64,000 bases of DNA from [Phialemoniopsis] sp. UDSM-2020. Its lineage: Eukaryota > Ascomycota > Sordariomycetes > Thyridiales > Thyridiaceae. Positions 36,901 to 49,061 of the stretch are shown here, piece by piece. Location of the stretch: the NCBI GenBank assembly GCA_018873225.1, contig JAEILZ010000003.1:620001-684000 (forward strand), written 5' to 3'. Position 1 is the stretch's first letter, and each line of letters starts with the position of its first letter. The position numbers and the translations under genes are program-made. The notes below the pieces were generated by a model that made no database searches, was not told the DNA's origin, and saw only the letters and a list, made by a program, of their open reading frames with translations.

Positions 36901-39900
36901 CCAGGAGTCAGCCGCTCGGTATCACAATATTCAATATTGGCAGCACCGGATTCGAGTTCGTTCACCGATTTGGATCATTGTCTTGGGGGACGACTTAGAT
37001 GCCTTTCAGCCACGTTGCGCAAATAACCAACCTCAAAAGGCGGGCGTACTGCAGCCTGGTTGCCTTCCTAATTTCATTGTCTTATTCACATCCTCTCGTG
37101 CATGAAACATGTTTCTGTTGGTACGTCAGTTGGTTGGAGCTCTTAGCTCACAGCCCTGGTCAAATGTTGCGCAGCAAGCAAACCATCCAGCCTCTTGAGC
37201 CGCTATAATCAACCCCTGGAAACCGGCGCTTATTTAGCTTATTCAGTGGTCCCTGATGCGGGGGAGTGGCGATTGCTCACGCTTAAGCGATATCAGCTCA
37301 GGCACATCATTGTTGATTCAGCCTTGGCTGGGAAGAGGGTTGTAGGGGAACTGCATTGGATCAACAAGCACTTCCCGATCCATGTTGATGAAATGGCCTG
37401 TTAGCTTCAAGGCCACCTTTGTGAAAGGCAACCAGGCTTGCCTGTGATGTTGGTTGTGTCGCAACCGCCCATGTTTGCTCAAAAGCATCACACCATTTGG
37501 ACCCCGGCGATTTGGGGGATTGCGGCCGTTTGGTGGGTGTGATAGAATGAGACGCAGCAGTAACCATGCACGGCCCCCCTGATGACTTGCATCATTCGAA
37601 CTTCTCTGAATTGCCGGGAGAGAAAAGGTGTTTGCACATCAAACTGAATTCGTTCCAAAATTGCAGATGTGACCAACGAGTTGAAACGAAAGTATTGATT
37701 TGCCTTGCAGTTAATTTGTGACAAAGCGGCTCGAGCACTGGCTGCCTTGTCTCGAATCTGCGTCGTTGGGGCATGAATATGGACTTCCGTGTGCTTTGAT
37801 CAGCCTTACAAAGCCACAAACGGAGGTCGGAGTCCGGGCTTGAGCAGAAGCTTACGAGTTGGAGATTTCGGTGAACTGACACGGCTGGTGTCTAGGAGGT
37901 TTGGGATGGAAGGTTGGTTGGGGACTTGACGTAACGATCATGCCGTTGACTTTTGGGGCTTGATTCTCTCACGTCCGGATTGTCTGCTTCAGGATAGCCG
38001 CTTGCTCGACGGCACTGTTATCCGTAGCCCGTGTAAGACGAAATAGCAGGGCGACCTGTAAGAGCGAAAGGCAACCATGCAGAGATAAACGTGTATCAAC
38101 AGAATTACTTGTGGCGTCAAGAGTGCACTTCTGGAGTTGGAAGAAGCAAGCATGGTGACACAATCACTTTTCGAGGCCGAAGTCCTCCGAGGGCTGGGAT
38201 GCCGGTGGTGATTACCCGAACGTTGGGGGCTATGTTTGTTTGACGGTGTAAGCCAGCTCGAGCCAATGCAAGTCAGGGCCAATAGCATGGATTCGAAGGA
38301 GTCGACCCGGCACATCTTCAGCCGTTGCATTTTGACACGCTCAGCTCCATGACTGTTGTGAAAGGCTCCACGAATAGCGAGTGTTGGCCACTGAGTTGTC
38401 CCAAAGAAAGAGCAAAAGACTGTAGTGCTTAAGATTAACTTGAGAGCAGCTTATTGAGTCTGTTGGCATGACACAGATCTCAGTCTTAATTTGACCTCTT
38501 GAATCAAAATAGTGTAGATCTCGCGCGGTAAGCTAGGCAAGCCTTGTGCACCGGCAGTGGAAATCCCTTGACAGTCGACCTCAACATCAGTCTCTGGATG
38601 ACTCGACGTTGAACTTTGCGCGTCATTTAAGTCAAAGTATTTGACAAATAATCTCAATTCACGACAATCGTGGAGAAATACTACCAGACAGCAACTCAGA
38701 ATCAGAGTGTCTATCACGCTCTGAGTTCCAACCCTACAGCAAGCAACTACGGTTGGGCTTCCAACGGAGACTGTGCTGCCTCGATACTCGAACAACAACA
38801 CTTGGAAGTGTATACCTAGAGTCTCTCATGTAGGCTCAGTATTGCCATTCTATACGTTCTCGAATTTTCGAGGTTTGATGGCAGGACCTAGCAAATAATT
38901 TGGGAGAACTACCAAGAAGTCCTTTCAACATGGCGTTCCTAGACAGTGTTACTTTTACTTCTTCTAAAGAATTACACCAGACTTTTCAACGCACTGTCAA
39001 GCATTACATTAATTATTCCTTGGTGAGAGATGTTGTGTTCACCATGGGCTGGGAACACAGTGAAACACTACGATTTGGGATTTCATGAGATACTTTCAAA
39101 CGGTTGGAATCGTCTTGAGTGCTAGGAAAATAGGTCTGTACTTCTTATCACTCATATACTTGGAGTGTAAGTCTTTCATGCCGTTATCCCTACGATGGTA
39201 CCTAAGCAACCGACGGCAGAAGCAAAGTCAGGTTTCCAATCAGCCACTTTACTCGACTCAACATCTTCGACCTTAGAACTCAACGAGAACAGATGTCAGT
39301 GGAAGTGGATAACACCTCTCTGGACACTCTTCTCTCTCGTCATGTCTATCAGCAAGTTGATCTTCGATGTCCATGTCTTCAAAATGCTCTCAGATGATGG
39401 TGGAATTAAGACATTGGTCCATGTATTTAGCCGTCAAACTACCTGGTACCCTGTCTTGCGCCGTGCTAGCGGTCTCATCCACTGGACCCAATTTGCAGCA
39501 CTTTAGGGGTTCTGCGGCCGCTCCCGGCGCTAAGGCACATCATCAATCTGCTGGAACGAGCTAAATGCCGCCCTGACCACATCCGCTTGACTACATGCTT
39601 CGCTGCTCTGGATATCGCTACTCCTAAATGTATTCATTTCTCAGCCTTTTGACGTCTTTCATATAAAATTTTTGACCTCTATACTGCTAGTCTGGTATGA
39701 TTTTCGTCCCGTCCTGAATGACATGCTGTTAAATTGGTGGCTGAAGCTAGGGTGGAGATGTTCATGCAGGTGGAATTGCCCTGCGTGCTCACCGGTTTCA
39801 AGTCTGGCTACTGGCGCGCAGGACAGCTCAGCAAATTAATATACTCAGCAAGTCGTATATATTTCTACAACTACCGACTATATATGAGGCGTTCACGGCT

Positions 39901-42900
39901 CTCCGCAAAGTCTACACTTTAGGTGCCCTCATGCGTTGCGCCTGACTGGTTTAATTCACAGGTATCTAGGAGGTTGATCATGAATGACTTTTGCCTCAAA
40001 GTAACCGGTCTGACTCAAAGTATTTTATGTTCACTTACATAGTGCAATGGCATCGATATTTGGTCTTGTCTCGATACGAGCAGATATAGTGACCGAGGTT
40101 GATGTGAAGGGAATTTCATACAAGATACTGTAAACCACTTGTACCCGGCTGGCCTCTCATAAATCCAGCTTTGAGCTTTGGTGTGCAAATTAACCCAGGC
40201 CCCGATGAAGCCATTGATTTGTCAAAGACCGAAAGCTAGTTTAATATTTCAAGTATCACTGGCTTTACAATATCTTGCGGTTGTCGTCGCAGCAGACGAA
40301 GACAACCCACAGTTACCTTGCCTTGCAAGAGCCGAGGTATGCACGAAAAGTTGGGAAATTCGATGTCGGGCAAGTGATTCACATATATGACATTGTCTTA
40401 CAGTACATGAAGCCAGACTTGGTAATGACCTTGCTAGAAGGTTTCAATCCATGGCTCAAGTGACACTATGACCTTTCTTTCGAATCTTGAGGGTTCATGA
40501 TCAAAAACATAGCTGGAGAAGGTGCTACTCCGGCTGAATAGAAAGCCGAGCAACTTCGTCAACGCGATCTCGCAAGACAAGGCTAAGAATCTTGATACCT
40601 TTTTACAGTCTGATTTGACCTCTTCAGCAAGTAGACATCGGACATTCCACGATGCAACACTTTCACAGCCTGGCGAGCTACTCGAGATATTCTGCCACAA
40701 GTCACAAATGCGATGTGCACGCCTTATCATCAAGGTTCCCGATCGTCTTGAAGGTAGGCTATCTCAAAAGCCTTTCCGTCCAACGATGTTCAACACCTAG
40801 ACTAAATATCAATTTTACACACACCCACTCCTGTAGATTGCGAAGGTTTCTGTGTGCAATGGTGTTCTCTCATGACGCTTGAAAAGTGACACATCAGGGC
40901 GTGCCACACTGCCTCGACGTGGTGACACGAACAAACCACAAGCAGTCCAACACACCAACTGCCTTGTTGCCTTGTGATTTCCAATCATTCCATCTATATT
41001 TGATGCATGAAGACGCCCCCGAACTTGTTTCCTCGAAGCTGTCGAGCTCTCGAGCTCTGAGGGGAAGCTCCAGGTTTCTTAACCCCCCTCCTTCACAGGC
41101 CCCCACACTGCCAACCAATCGATCGTGCTGGCACACCACCACCACAGTGCAATAACGACCAATCCGTTTCTAGGCAACGCGATCATTTGATATCTGGAAG
41201 GTTGGAAGCCACCAGGCTGAATGTCGTACTCGGCACGCAAGGTAGCACCAGCTATCTTGCTCTGTAGATCGCCTTTTCAATCAGTCCGTGTGGACGCCAA
41301 AGCTCAAAACCTTCGAGCGGGGTAAAAGTCGGGCGTTGCAGACGGCCTATGCATGGTCATTGCTCATATCAGGTGTGACAATGGAGCCAATACACATGCA
41401 AGCTGCAGAAACATGCATGTATGCCGGCTGAAGTGTCACGCATCATGACCACATGTAAGGGAGGTTCACTCCACCCGCTTCCGATGATGCTCAGTTTCGG
41501 TGTAGAACTTTACGCCATGGAAATCAGCTTTGAATTATAGTGGAATTGGCAACGGAAGAAGAAGGCAACCAGCACAAACATGCACCGGGCAGTCGTGACC
41601 CGTGGGATGATGTCTTTGATACGGTGGCCGGCCTGCAGCCCCGATCCCGCTCCACCTTGCCGATGGCTTTGATTTCCAATGTGTCATGCTGATGATCATG
41701 ACCAGTGAGTATGATTGTAATCCGCCCAACACTATCTCCAGCCTGTATCACTTGCTCCCAAGAAGGCAACTGATTCATTCCAATCATTTCTGAAAGGCTT
41801 TTCCGTAGCCTGGCCTAGAGTGAAGATCACCAGAAGGCAATGTGTTAGGTGTCTGCCAAGTGACACTTCAACGCCAATCCGAGAGGTAGCCGGCGTTCGT
41901 AGGCGACTGATAGTTCTTTATCGTTTGCAAGACTGAGAGTCTTGCTACAGCTTCGTGGGTCAGACCCAAATACTATGGCTCCCGAACTCTGATACATCGT
42001 GCAAGTTGTCATTCTAAATAGTATATAACTTGGCAGATAGTATAGGGATAGCAGTTGAATTTATCGATCAAATCTGGTCTGAGTAAAAGACTGGGTCGCG
42101 AAGCCCAAACGTGTATGTCCTTTCACTTCTCGTGATTGTCAAGCCGAAGTGATAGATTAGGGATAGTTGAAGGAGACAGATACACCTCTAATGCACCTCT
42201 ATGACTCTGTTTTGTTCTCTTTGGTAGCTTCTGATTTCGCTAGCAATGCTAAATATGAGCGCCCCGTTAGGCCAAAGACATGGCTTAAGTTCGCCATTGT
42301 CTTAAGGTCACTTAGTGACCAGCTCTTTACCGCTTATTTAGTATCGAGAAAGACTCTAATACGTATCGTATCCAGGGTGGTCAAAGTGCTACTATGGATA
42401 TTCCAGCGAATGGTCCAACACTACGCAAGCTCTCGAGGAGTCCCTGATAGTGGACAACTGCATGAACTCGGGCTTCGCCCTCCTCATTCGAATAGACTTC
42501 TCTCTGTTGGTGAATGTCGAGAACTATCTGGATGTACTGAGGTCGGGAACAGTTGTTTGATTCCTGATAATTTGTTTTGCCCCTGCAAAGGCCGATAGTC
42601 GGACTATAAACCTGCACACACCAAGTATATTCCAGAGACACATCAAACACATCTGACACAGCTTGCTAAACACAGCTGCTTGTCAATACACATCTGACAT
42701 TCCAATTATTCTACACTTTCATGATCGTTATCGCAAAATATCACAAAATATCAACCTTGTCATTCTGGTCATCGATGAATTTGCCGGGAAAGGGGTATGT
42801 TGGTGACTGTCAAATAACGTGGCAGTATACAGGCTCCAGCACCCTGGGTATGGGTACGACACACGTGTCCGGGGATGCAAATGTGCAGCAGGGCTGCAGT

Positions 42901-44037
42901 GATCAGCATTAAAAAGCACCCTCTTTGTCAAGGCGAGAATGCAGCGTGCTGGCTCGATAGTCTGTGGCTTGCTCATTCCTTATGATTAACATGACCCAGA
43001 TGGTCGGTGAATGATCCTCCTCACCGAAGGAGGAGATACTGGTCACTGAAAGTACCTGGTTGTGGCTGCTTACGTCTGGACAGCGGCAGGAAAAGGAGGT
43101 GCAACACATGGTATACAATCACATGCTGGTGATGGCTGTACTAACTAGGCGCATCACTAAGCTAGGTCAGAAAAGGACGAAAGGTGGGCTCGGTAAACAA
43201 TGTGAGGCGGGAGTATAATGATGGACGCGCTGACGATGTCCAAAAAGTGAGTCGTTGTCAGTGCAAATATGCCTTGTAGTATGACTGATGAGTATGCCCC
43301 CTGGCATGCTCTCGGCCCACCACTACCAGCCCAGGGGAAATGTTGTCCCCGAGATCAACACGTGTTGAGACAACTCATCATTTGTAGTGATAGGAGGCAA
43401 TGCTATATTGTATACCGGAAGAAGACGGAGTTTGAGGATGCCGGCAAGCTTGTAACCGCCCTGAATGCCTGTTCTTTCGTGGTTCATGGTATAGGGGGCT
43501 ACCGCAAGCCTTACTTTGCTCCGACGCGCCACAGGTTGGGTATTTCTGGAATCAGGCAACCTCGAGCACCGATAGAAGTCATCGTGCGACGTTCGAGAAC
43601 ATTTCAGATCTTGACTACGCTTTGACAGGCGACGATCACCTAAGTCGACGACCTGTCGAGAGCCAGCCCTGGAAGTCCTATGGACCACGTTGGCTTTGAT
43701 ACTTCCTTTGCTGCCGATCGTGTTGGTTATACATGCCGGGGCGAGCCACAATGACTAGGTGCCAGCGCTTTTTTGCCCGAGCGGAAGACCCGGTCAACTT
43801 CGAAAGGTGTAATGCCAGCCGGTGGTATATCTGAGGCTGCTGTAGACGTGCTGGCAGATGCGTACATGGATATCCCCTGTCCACTCTTTCGTATATAAGT
43901 GTCGGACTGGTGCGCCGTACTTACAAGGAAGGCATGTCTAGCTTCTTACGGGACGAACCTCACACTGGAGCCCTTATATCTGTGAATAGTAAAGGAGGTA
44001 TTGTTGTGTGAACACAGTATAGCCGACGATATACAAT
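33978..44037. other. 10-kb gene-poor, partly AT-rich region
   Basis: Starts with the GH76 promoter (to about 34.4 kb). Beyond that I can support no gene. About 38.4-42.7 kb is the most AT-rich part: a hand count of 38941-39000 gives 21 G or C out of 60. Four copies of the AAGGCAACC 9-mer or its complement occur here (37058, 37435, 38068, 41562). A TATAAAA at about 36768 is followed by very short ORFs only. No intact transposon frame was found. Confidence 0.5.
43892..43898 (+). promoter_or_regulatory. TATATAA box upstream of the 88-aa candidate gene
   Basis: TATATAA lies 146 nt before ATG 44038, close to the 131-nt spacing seen for the candidate gene at 24.0 kb. A 25-codon upstream ORF (43934-44011) would fall in the leader. 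Confidence 0.4.
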
Positions 44038-44359
44038 ATGGGCAAGTCCGCTTCATCTAGCTCGTCGATGCGCGTGGAGAAAGGGTGAGTAGCTGTGATA
44101 TTAAGCAAAGCAGGGTCTCGCATATTGACTCAGACGCAGGTCAACGTCCGGAAGGTCTCCGCAGGGCAACGAGCGATCTCCTAGCAAGTCTAAAGAGGCA
44201 AGGGACCAGTCTCGCATTGATCAGTACGTCGATGATACACAGGCATCTCACCGCAAACGGCAACATCACACCAAAGATGTCGAAAAATCCAAGCGAGCTC
44301 ACAAGAAGGACGCCAAAAAGAAGATAGACGACGCTCTCGGAGGCTATTTCAATTCGTGA
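44038..44359 (+). CDS. Candidate small Lys/Ser-rich protein (88 aa, one intron), no known family
   Basis: I do not recognise this protein. Two exons, 44038-44084 and 44140-44359, are joined across a 55-nt intron with a perfect GTGAGT donor, an ATTGACTC branch-like site and an ACGCAG acceptor. The unspliced frame stops immediately at the intron, while the spliced frame is open for 88 residues. The product begins MGKSASSSSSMRVEKG, is rich in Ser, Lys, Arg and His (SHRKRQHHTKDVEKSKRAHK) and ends KIDDALGGYFNS. It has no signal peptide, membrane segment or cysteine, and is probably disordered and nuclear or cytoplasmic. A TATATAA box lies upstream, and an upstream ORF could damp translation. The good intron is the main argument for a real gene. 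It may be specific to this lineage. Confidence 0.5.
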
Positions 44360-47027
44360 ATGCCGAACACTGCATCGACAAGAATTGGCCTATATTATTG
44401 GCCACTAGACTAACGAAATGAACGAAACAAAGCAAGGGACTCGCAAACAATGCCGTTCCTGAAATTGTGGCGCCTCCTGAACTCCCTCGTCATACGTAAG
44501 GAACGCCTCCTGCACGATACAGCAGTGTTCGTCACTCGCTCACGGGTTGCCGGTGATCCCTCCCGCTGGAGGCCCGGATCGCCAACGGCTTGCAGGTACA
44601 CCCGCGTCCTGTAACGTTGCGGTGTCCCGGTCATCATGAAGTTTTGGCCCATGCGTCGCTGCTAGCAGCATTACGAGGGCTTCTATCGGCGGTGAGGATC
44701 GCCTCTTGCTTTTTACATTGGCTTGCCGATGCCACTTTTCAGAATTTCGGCGAATGCCAGAAAGCCTCTCTCCTCACCGGTCTCGCTTAATATCTCCCTC
44801 CTGGTTGATTATGAGCTAGGAGGGCCGTTGGACGGGCCGCTGTGGGGGTGTCGCACGTTCGCGTGATGCTGGATGATATCTGATGGATTTCGTGAACTCC
44901 TCCTGTTTCCTGTTTCGTTGACTTGCAGTTTGAACTAACTTGGTATGGCGGCGGCTGCGGGGGATACATCCGATTTCTTTGGGAATGACTTGCATTGCAC
45001 CATTACAAAGTTCTGGGATTACGGGGGCAAGGATCCCCTTGTATTTTCAACCTGTCCCTGGGTTCTTTCTTCGTATCTTCGTGTTGCATTTCGATCTGTA
45101 GGCGGGTGGCATTGTTTGTGGGGAAGCCGTTGTACTCGTTTGAGCATAGATACAATCTTTTCTGCCCGCACCTAAAGGACCTGACGGAACCCGCTCCTGT
45201 TCATTCAGGAATTCTTCATTGGCGTAAGGCTTGCTGTGTGGCTTCTAGGCGGTGTGCGCTGCGCGCGAGGGCGTGATCTACAAAGCCTACAGTTCACCTC
45301 TGAGCCAACATTCAAGCTACATCACGCACCACATGAAATTCCATTTCCATTACCCACTCACACTCAATGAGCATTCATCGCCGGACCATGAATAAGCTAC
45401 AGATATGAGATATGATGATGTCTGCATGAACAGGCGTTGGGGACCAACGCCATCACTGGTCAGTGTTGTCAGCTGCATGTACTGCACGAACTGTCTACAG
45501 AACGGATTGAATGGCAAACAAGATGTGACTGCATACGTCTCTACTGCAGCTCGGTATCTTCACTCCGGCGAGGACATCTATGTTGGTTCCTCGCCCATGA
45601 ATTACCTGCTTCGGACTGTGTACACTCTCTACATCGGGGTGGTCACCCCGTACTACGGTCCTGAAATCTGCCGAACTGAGCGGAAGCGATGCGCACAGGC
45701 AAGATGCTTCCCTGTACAGAGGTGACCAGGGACAATAGAACGTCACTGCGAATTATTGACCTGTATGAATCTAGGTAGTAGGGTAACCATCCACCCAACA
45801 GTCGGTATTCTAGCCTGCAACCTTTGTAGGGATACTCTTTGGGCCAGTATGACGGCAGACCTTGCCAGGACACTGCCGGGCCAGGAGGCCGAAACCGCTG
45901 CAGAGGCCGGAACTACTGCCACTGACTGCATGTGAGGCCAGAAGAAATAAGTCTAGCACGGAGAACATCTTAAACCTTTGATTTTGTACACCTTTCATAA
46001 AGGAAGGGTTCCCTTGTCCCCATTACCTCTTTTCACGGGTGAGCAGTGTCTCTTTTGTATACCAGCTGGCCCCTTTCCTCGGCCTGCCCGGCCTGCCCCC
46101 TCTCAAGCGCCATATCCTGCTGGTATGCACCACCGCAAACGTCCCTAAGTAGACAGTGAAAGCCCCTAGGCCTTTGTGAATGGGCCACCGCCAACAATAG
46201 CGTCATCCTTTCTGACCTGCGTCCCCCATAGATTTCATTCGCTAGCCGTTCGAGATGTCGATGCACCGCGATCATGGAATTCCTTCACCGCGACTTCTTA
46301 AGCATCGCGCCTTCGGGTTGGATGCCAAGGGGATTGATATCTGAAAAGACCGTTCTGGCCGCATCGGAGCATCTGTCGAGGAAGGGCCCGTCTTCATCGG
46401 CCCTTGACACTGCCCCCAAAGATTGGCATGGGTAGCGAATCGCAACCAGAGTCAGGAGCCTGACACCGTTCATACATACACACCGCCATTTTGCCTTCAC
46501 CCATTCATCTCCCTTTCCAGCAACCCATCGATGCCTAGGATGCCAGAGCTTTCACCCTGATGGTAGCGTGCTAGCAAGCCATACCCATCCACAGCGTGCA
46601 CCGGCCCCACGTTCGCTATCCGACTGTTAACACAGCACCTCCTGGACCGTGATCATCCCCTTACCGACTGACCATCCCATCATCCAACCAGCAGAAAACA
46701 CAACAGAGAACCTGGATACCGGGGTGGATCCATCGAAAACGTGTCGTCCTCATGGGAATGTCGAGTTCTTAGGATCAGACTTATAAGTAATGCCTCCGCT
46801 CTCGGCTCGACAACGGCGCCTCCTATTGATCGGAACCGGCTTTCTCGGTGTCCTCTTGTCGTTGAGGCTCAAAAGGGCACATCATAGCGGTCAGACTTGA
46901 TCAGCTTGAGGACAGGACTGGCGGATCGGATAGCATAAATCGCGTTCATCACCCCGAAGACTTCTTCGATAACGGACACCAGTACGGAGACTACCACCGT
47001 TCCAAGACAGTCTCAAAGCCATCATCG
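44360..47027. other. 2.7-kb gene-poor spacer
   Basis: Small ORFs only. Near the right end a 36-codon ORF from ATG 46790 encodes a hydrophobic, signal-anchor-like peptide in a different frame from the following gene (see findings). A TATAAG lies at 46782-46787. Confidence 0.5.
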
Positions 47028-47663
47028 ATGGATTCCAATCAAACTGGCAACTTCTCTCCGTATCCCAGTGCCATGAATCACCCCGACCCCTGTCAGGCGC
47101 CTGCCGACATGAACGGACTCGGCAATGGGACACATCCCACGTCGGCGCGGTATAGACAAGACCCTGACGGGTACCAGGACCCCGAACAGAATGCTTCGTC
47201 TCGACGTCATGCACGTCACAAGAAGTCCAAAGGAGGATCAAAGAAAAAGTCGTCGTCTGAAAAGGTGGGCAGCGCTTCACAACGCGGCACGAGCCCAGGA
47301 CATCACTCGAAGCCCGTCGACGAAGACACCACAGTAGACACCGCAACATGGCCTTCGTTGGACGAGAGCCCGGTGTCTGTGGCTGCCAATCCGGGCTACG
47401 CTTCATACATCGAGCCGTCGACTTCGACGACAGCCGCCTATGCAGGTTCATTTGGCTCGGATGCCCCTGACGGGGTGCCCGGCTTGACCGTCGCCGTTTC
47501 CCAGTACGTTGAAGGTCAACTCAAGGCAGATCAAGGTCCATGGTCCTCTCAAAATACAAGAGCTCAAAACCCGAAGAGAAAGTCCCATGTCGAACGTGAG
47601 CTCAGGAAATTCAAGCGTCGCTATGAAGATCCTCGCGCTGAGCACCCAGGATCGTCTCGATGA
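47028..47663 (+). CDS. Candidate hydrophilic basic protein (211 aa), no known family
   Basis: I do not recognise this protein. It is one open exon whose third codon positions are mostly C or G, like the real genes here. It is hydrophilic and probably disordered: an Asn/Pro/Gly-rich start (MDSNQTGNFSPYPSAMNHPD), a basic stretch HARHKKSKGGSKKKSSSEK (residues about 62-80, a possible nuclear localisation signal), an acidic/Thr segment, then a charged C-terminal helix (SHVERELRKFKRRYEDPRAE). There is no cysteine cluster or membrane segment. ATG 47028 is the first ATG after the TATAAG at 46782 if transcription starts about 30 nt below that box. The frame is open upstream to 46866, so a longer protein beginning in an upstream exon, or through a frameshift, is possible. 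Confidence 0.5.
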   Translation: MDSNQTGNFSPYPSAMNHPDPCQAPADMNGLGNGTHPTSARYRQDPDGYQDPEQNASSRRHARHKKSKGGSKKKSSSEKVGSASQRGTSPGHHSKPVDEDTTVDTATWPSLDESPVSVAANPGYASYIEPSTSTTAAYAGSFGSDAPDGVPGLTVAVSQYVEGQLKADQGPWSSQNTRAQNPKRKSHVERELRKFKRRYEDPRAEHPGSSR

Positions 47664-49061
47664 ATGATGGCTTGGCAGACTAAGGGGCGACCAAGGTATG
47701 CAATCCAACTCAGAGAGGCCTTGGTGAGTTCTTGACTGACGTCGTGTCTTTTTCAGATGTAGTGTTGTGTGTTTGCTTCAACTGTATTCCTCATGTTTGA
47801 CTGAAAGACGGCGCGGATGATGATGTTGCGCCGTAGGGATCACGAAAAAGTTTTATAACTTTCTTGCGATGTTTTAGTACTGTACAGTGTTTTGTACATC
47901 GGTGTCAAAAGAAGATTGAAACTTCTACATACCCAAGCTCAGCTTTCAAGCTTCATGTATAGCACTATCCAAGACTTGCTTCTTCCCCGGTAGTTGAAAA
48001 TAAAAGCGCTGCGATTTGTGTCTGATCAGACTTTTTGCGCCTAGATATGAGTTGCAGTCTGCTCTCCTTTTCAGGGGATGCTTGTTCGTTCGCCCCAGAA
48101 ACGCCATTCGCGAATCGGATCCAGGTTTAGTGCATTGTATGGATGGCAACAAGTGCACAACCCCCCGGGAACCAGCAGGAGCGCATGCATGGGGCGACGA
48201 CCCCAGCATTACCGAGAGCCCATCAGTGGCGTCCGATCACATATCACTGCAAAAGAACACCGCAGCTCAGGGCTCGGTCTTTGGGGATGCCATTGTCCAA
48301 CCAAATTGGCCAGAGGTTGGCTGTGGCTTCAGCTGGCCTTGGAACAACATGTCATTGCCACTTCGGGCCGCGTCCGCGATGCTGGGTTCCTCCAACGTAA
48401 GCGACGAACCCAAAGCTGTAAGGCGAGGCCTATTCGTTTCCTCTGCCTTCTAGACGCGTCATTGTGGCGACTAAGAAAGGAATGAGGCGAGTGAATACGA
48501 GGATTGGGCAGCCAAATACTTACCGTCATTCCAATTAGAACGTCCTTGATCAAGCAAAACGAAATTGACAGTCCAGAGGAATGGGCATTGTAGTCTAAAT
48601 AAGCTCGACCCTTGTGGGGCCGTGCTGCCATCAAAACGAATTGTCCAGACCCTGCTCAGACAAGTACAGACCATTGAAAACGCTAGGGTTCATTATATGT
48701 AGGCACGATGCGTCTGCGTCCGAGGGGCAGGAAGGCTCGCAAGGGTCCAGGGGGCTGTCTTCGGTTTCATGACTCGCACAATGGGTGGGAGACCAATGGG
48801 TGTTTGGCCCTACCACTCTCACCGCTGTTATGCTAGGATCATGGATGGAGACGCATGCCGGAGACGGCGCCCGGCTCCGGAGATGCAGCTTCATTGTAAC
48901 CTGGCTCAACCATCTCGAGGAGGCATTAGCTGCATAATAGGACACAGTACGTATTCGCTTCACTTGCTGGACCGATAGTCGATTCCTACGGTGTACCCAT
49001 CAGGATGCTCGTAGCGCGTAAAACAACTTGCATTCATTCTATTTTGAAAATCGTACAAGCA
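47664..49061. other. Spacer between the 211-aa candidate and EMC1
   Basis: Convergent 3' flanks. A 145-codon ORF at 48016-48453 has no domain, and the overlapping frames are as long. No RNA gene seen. Confidence 0.5.

Noticed and set aside
42167..42598. 143-codon plus-strand ORF in AT-rich DNA
   Set aside because: No transposase, reverse transcriptase or other motif visible, and no coding-like third-position preference.
48016..48453. 145-codon plus-strand ORF before EMC1
   Set aside because: Overlapping frames of similar length, no domain and no promoter layout.
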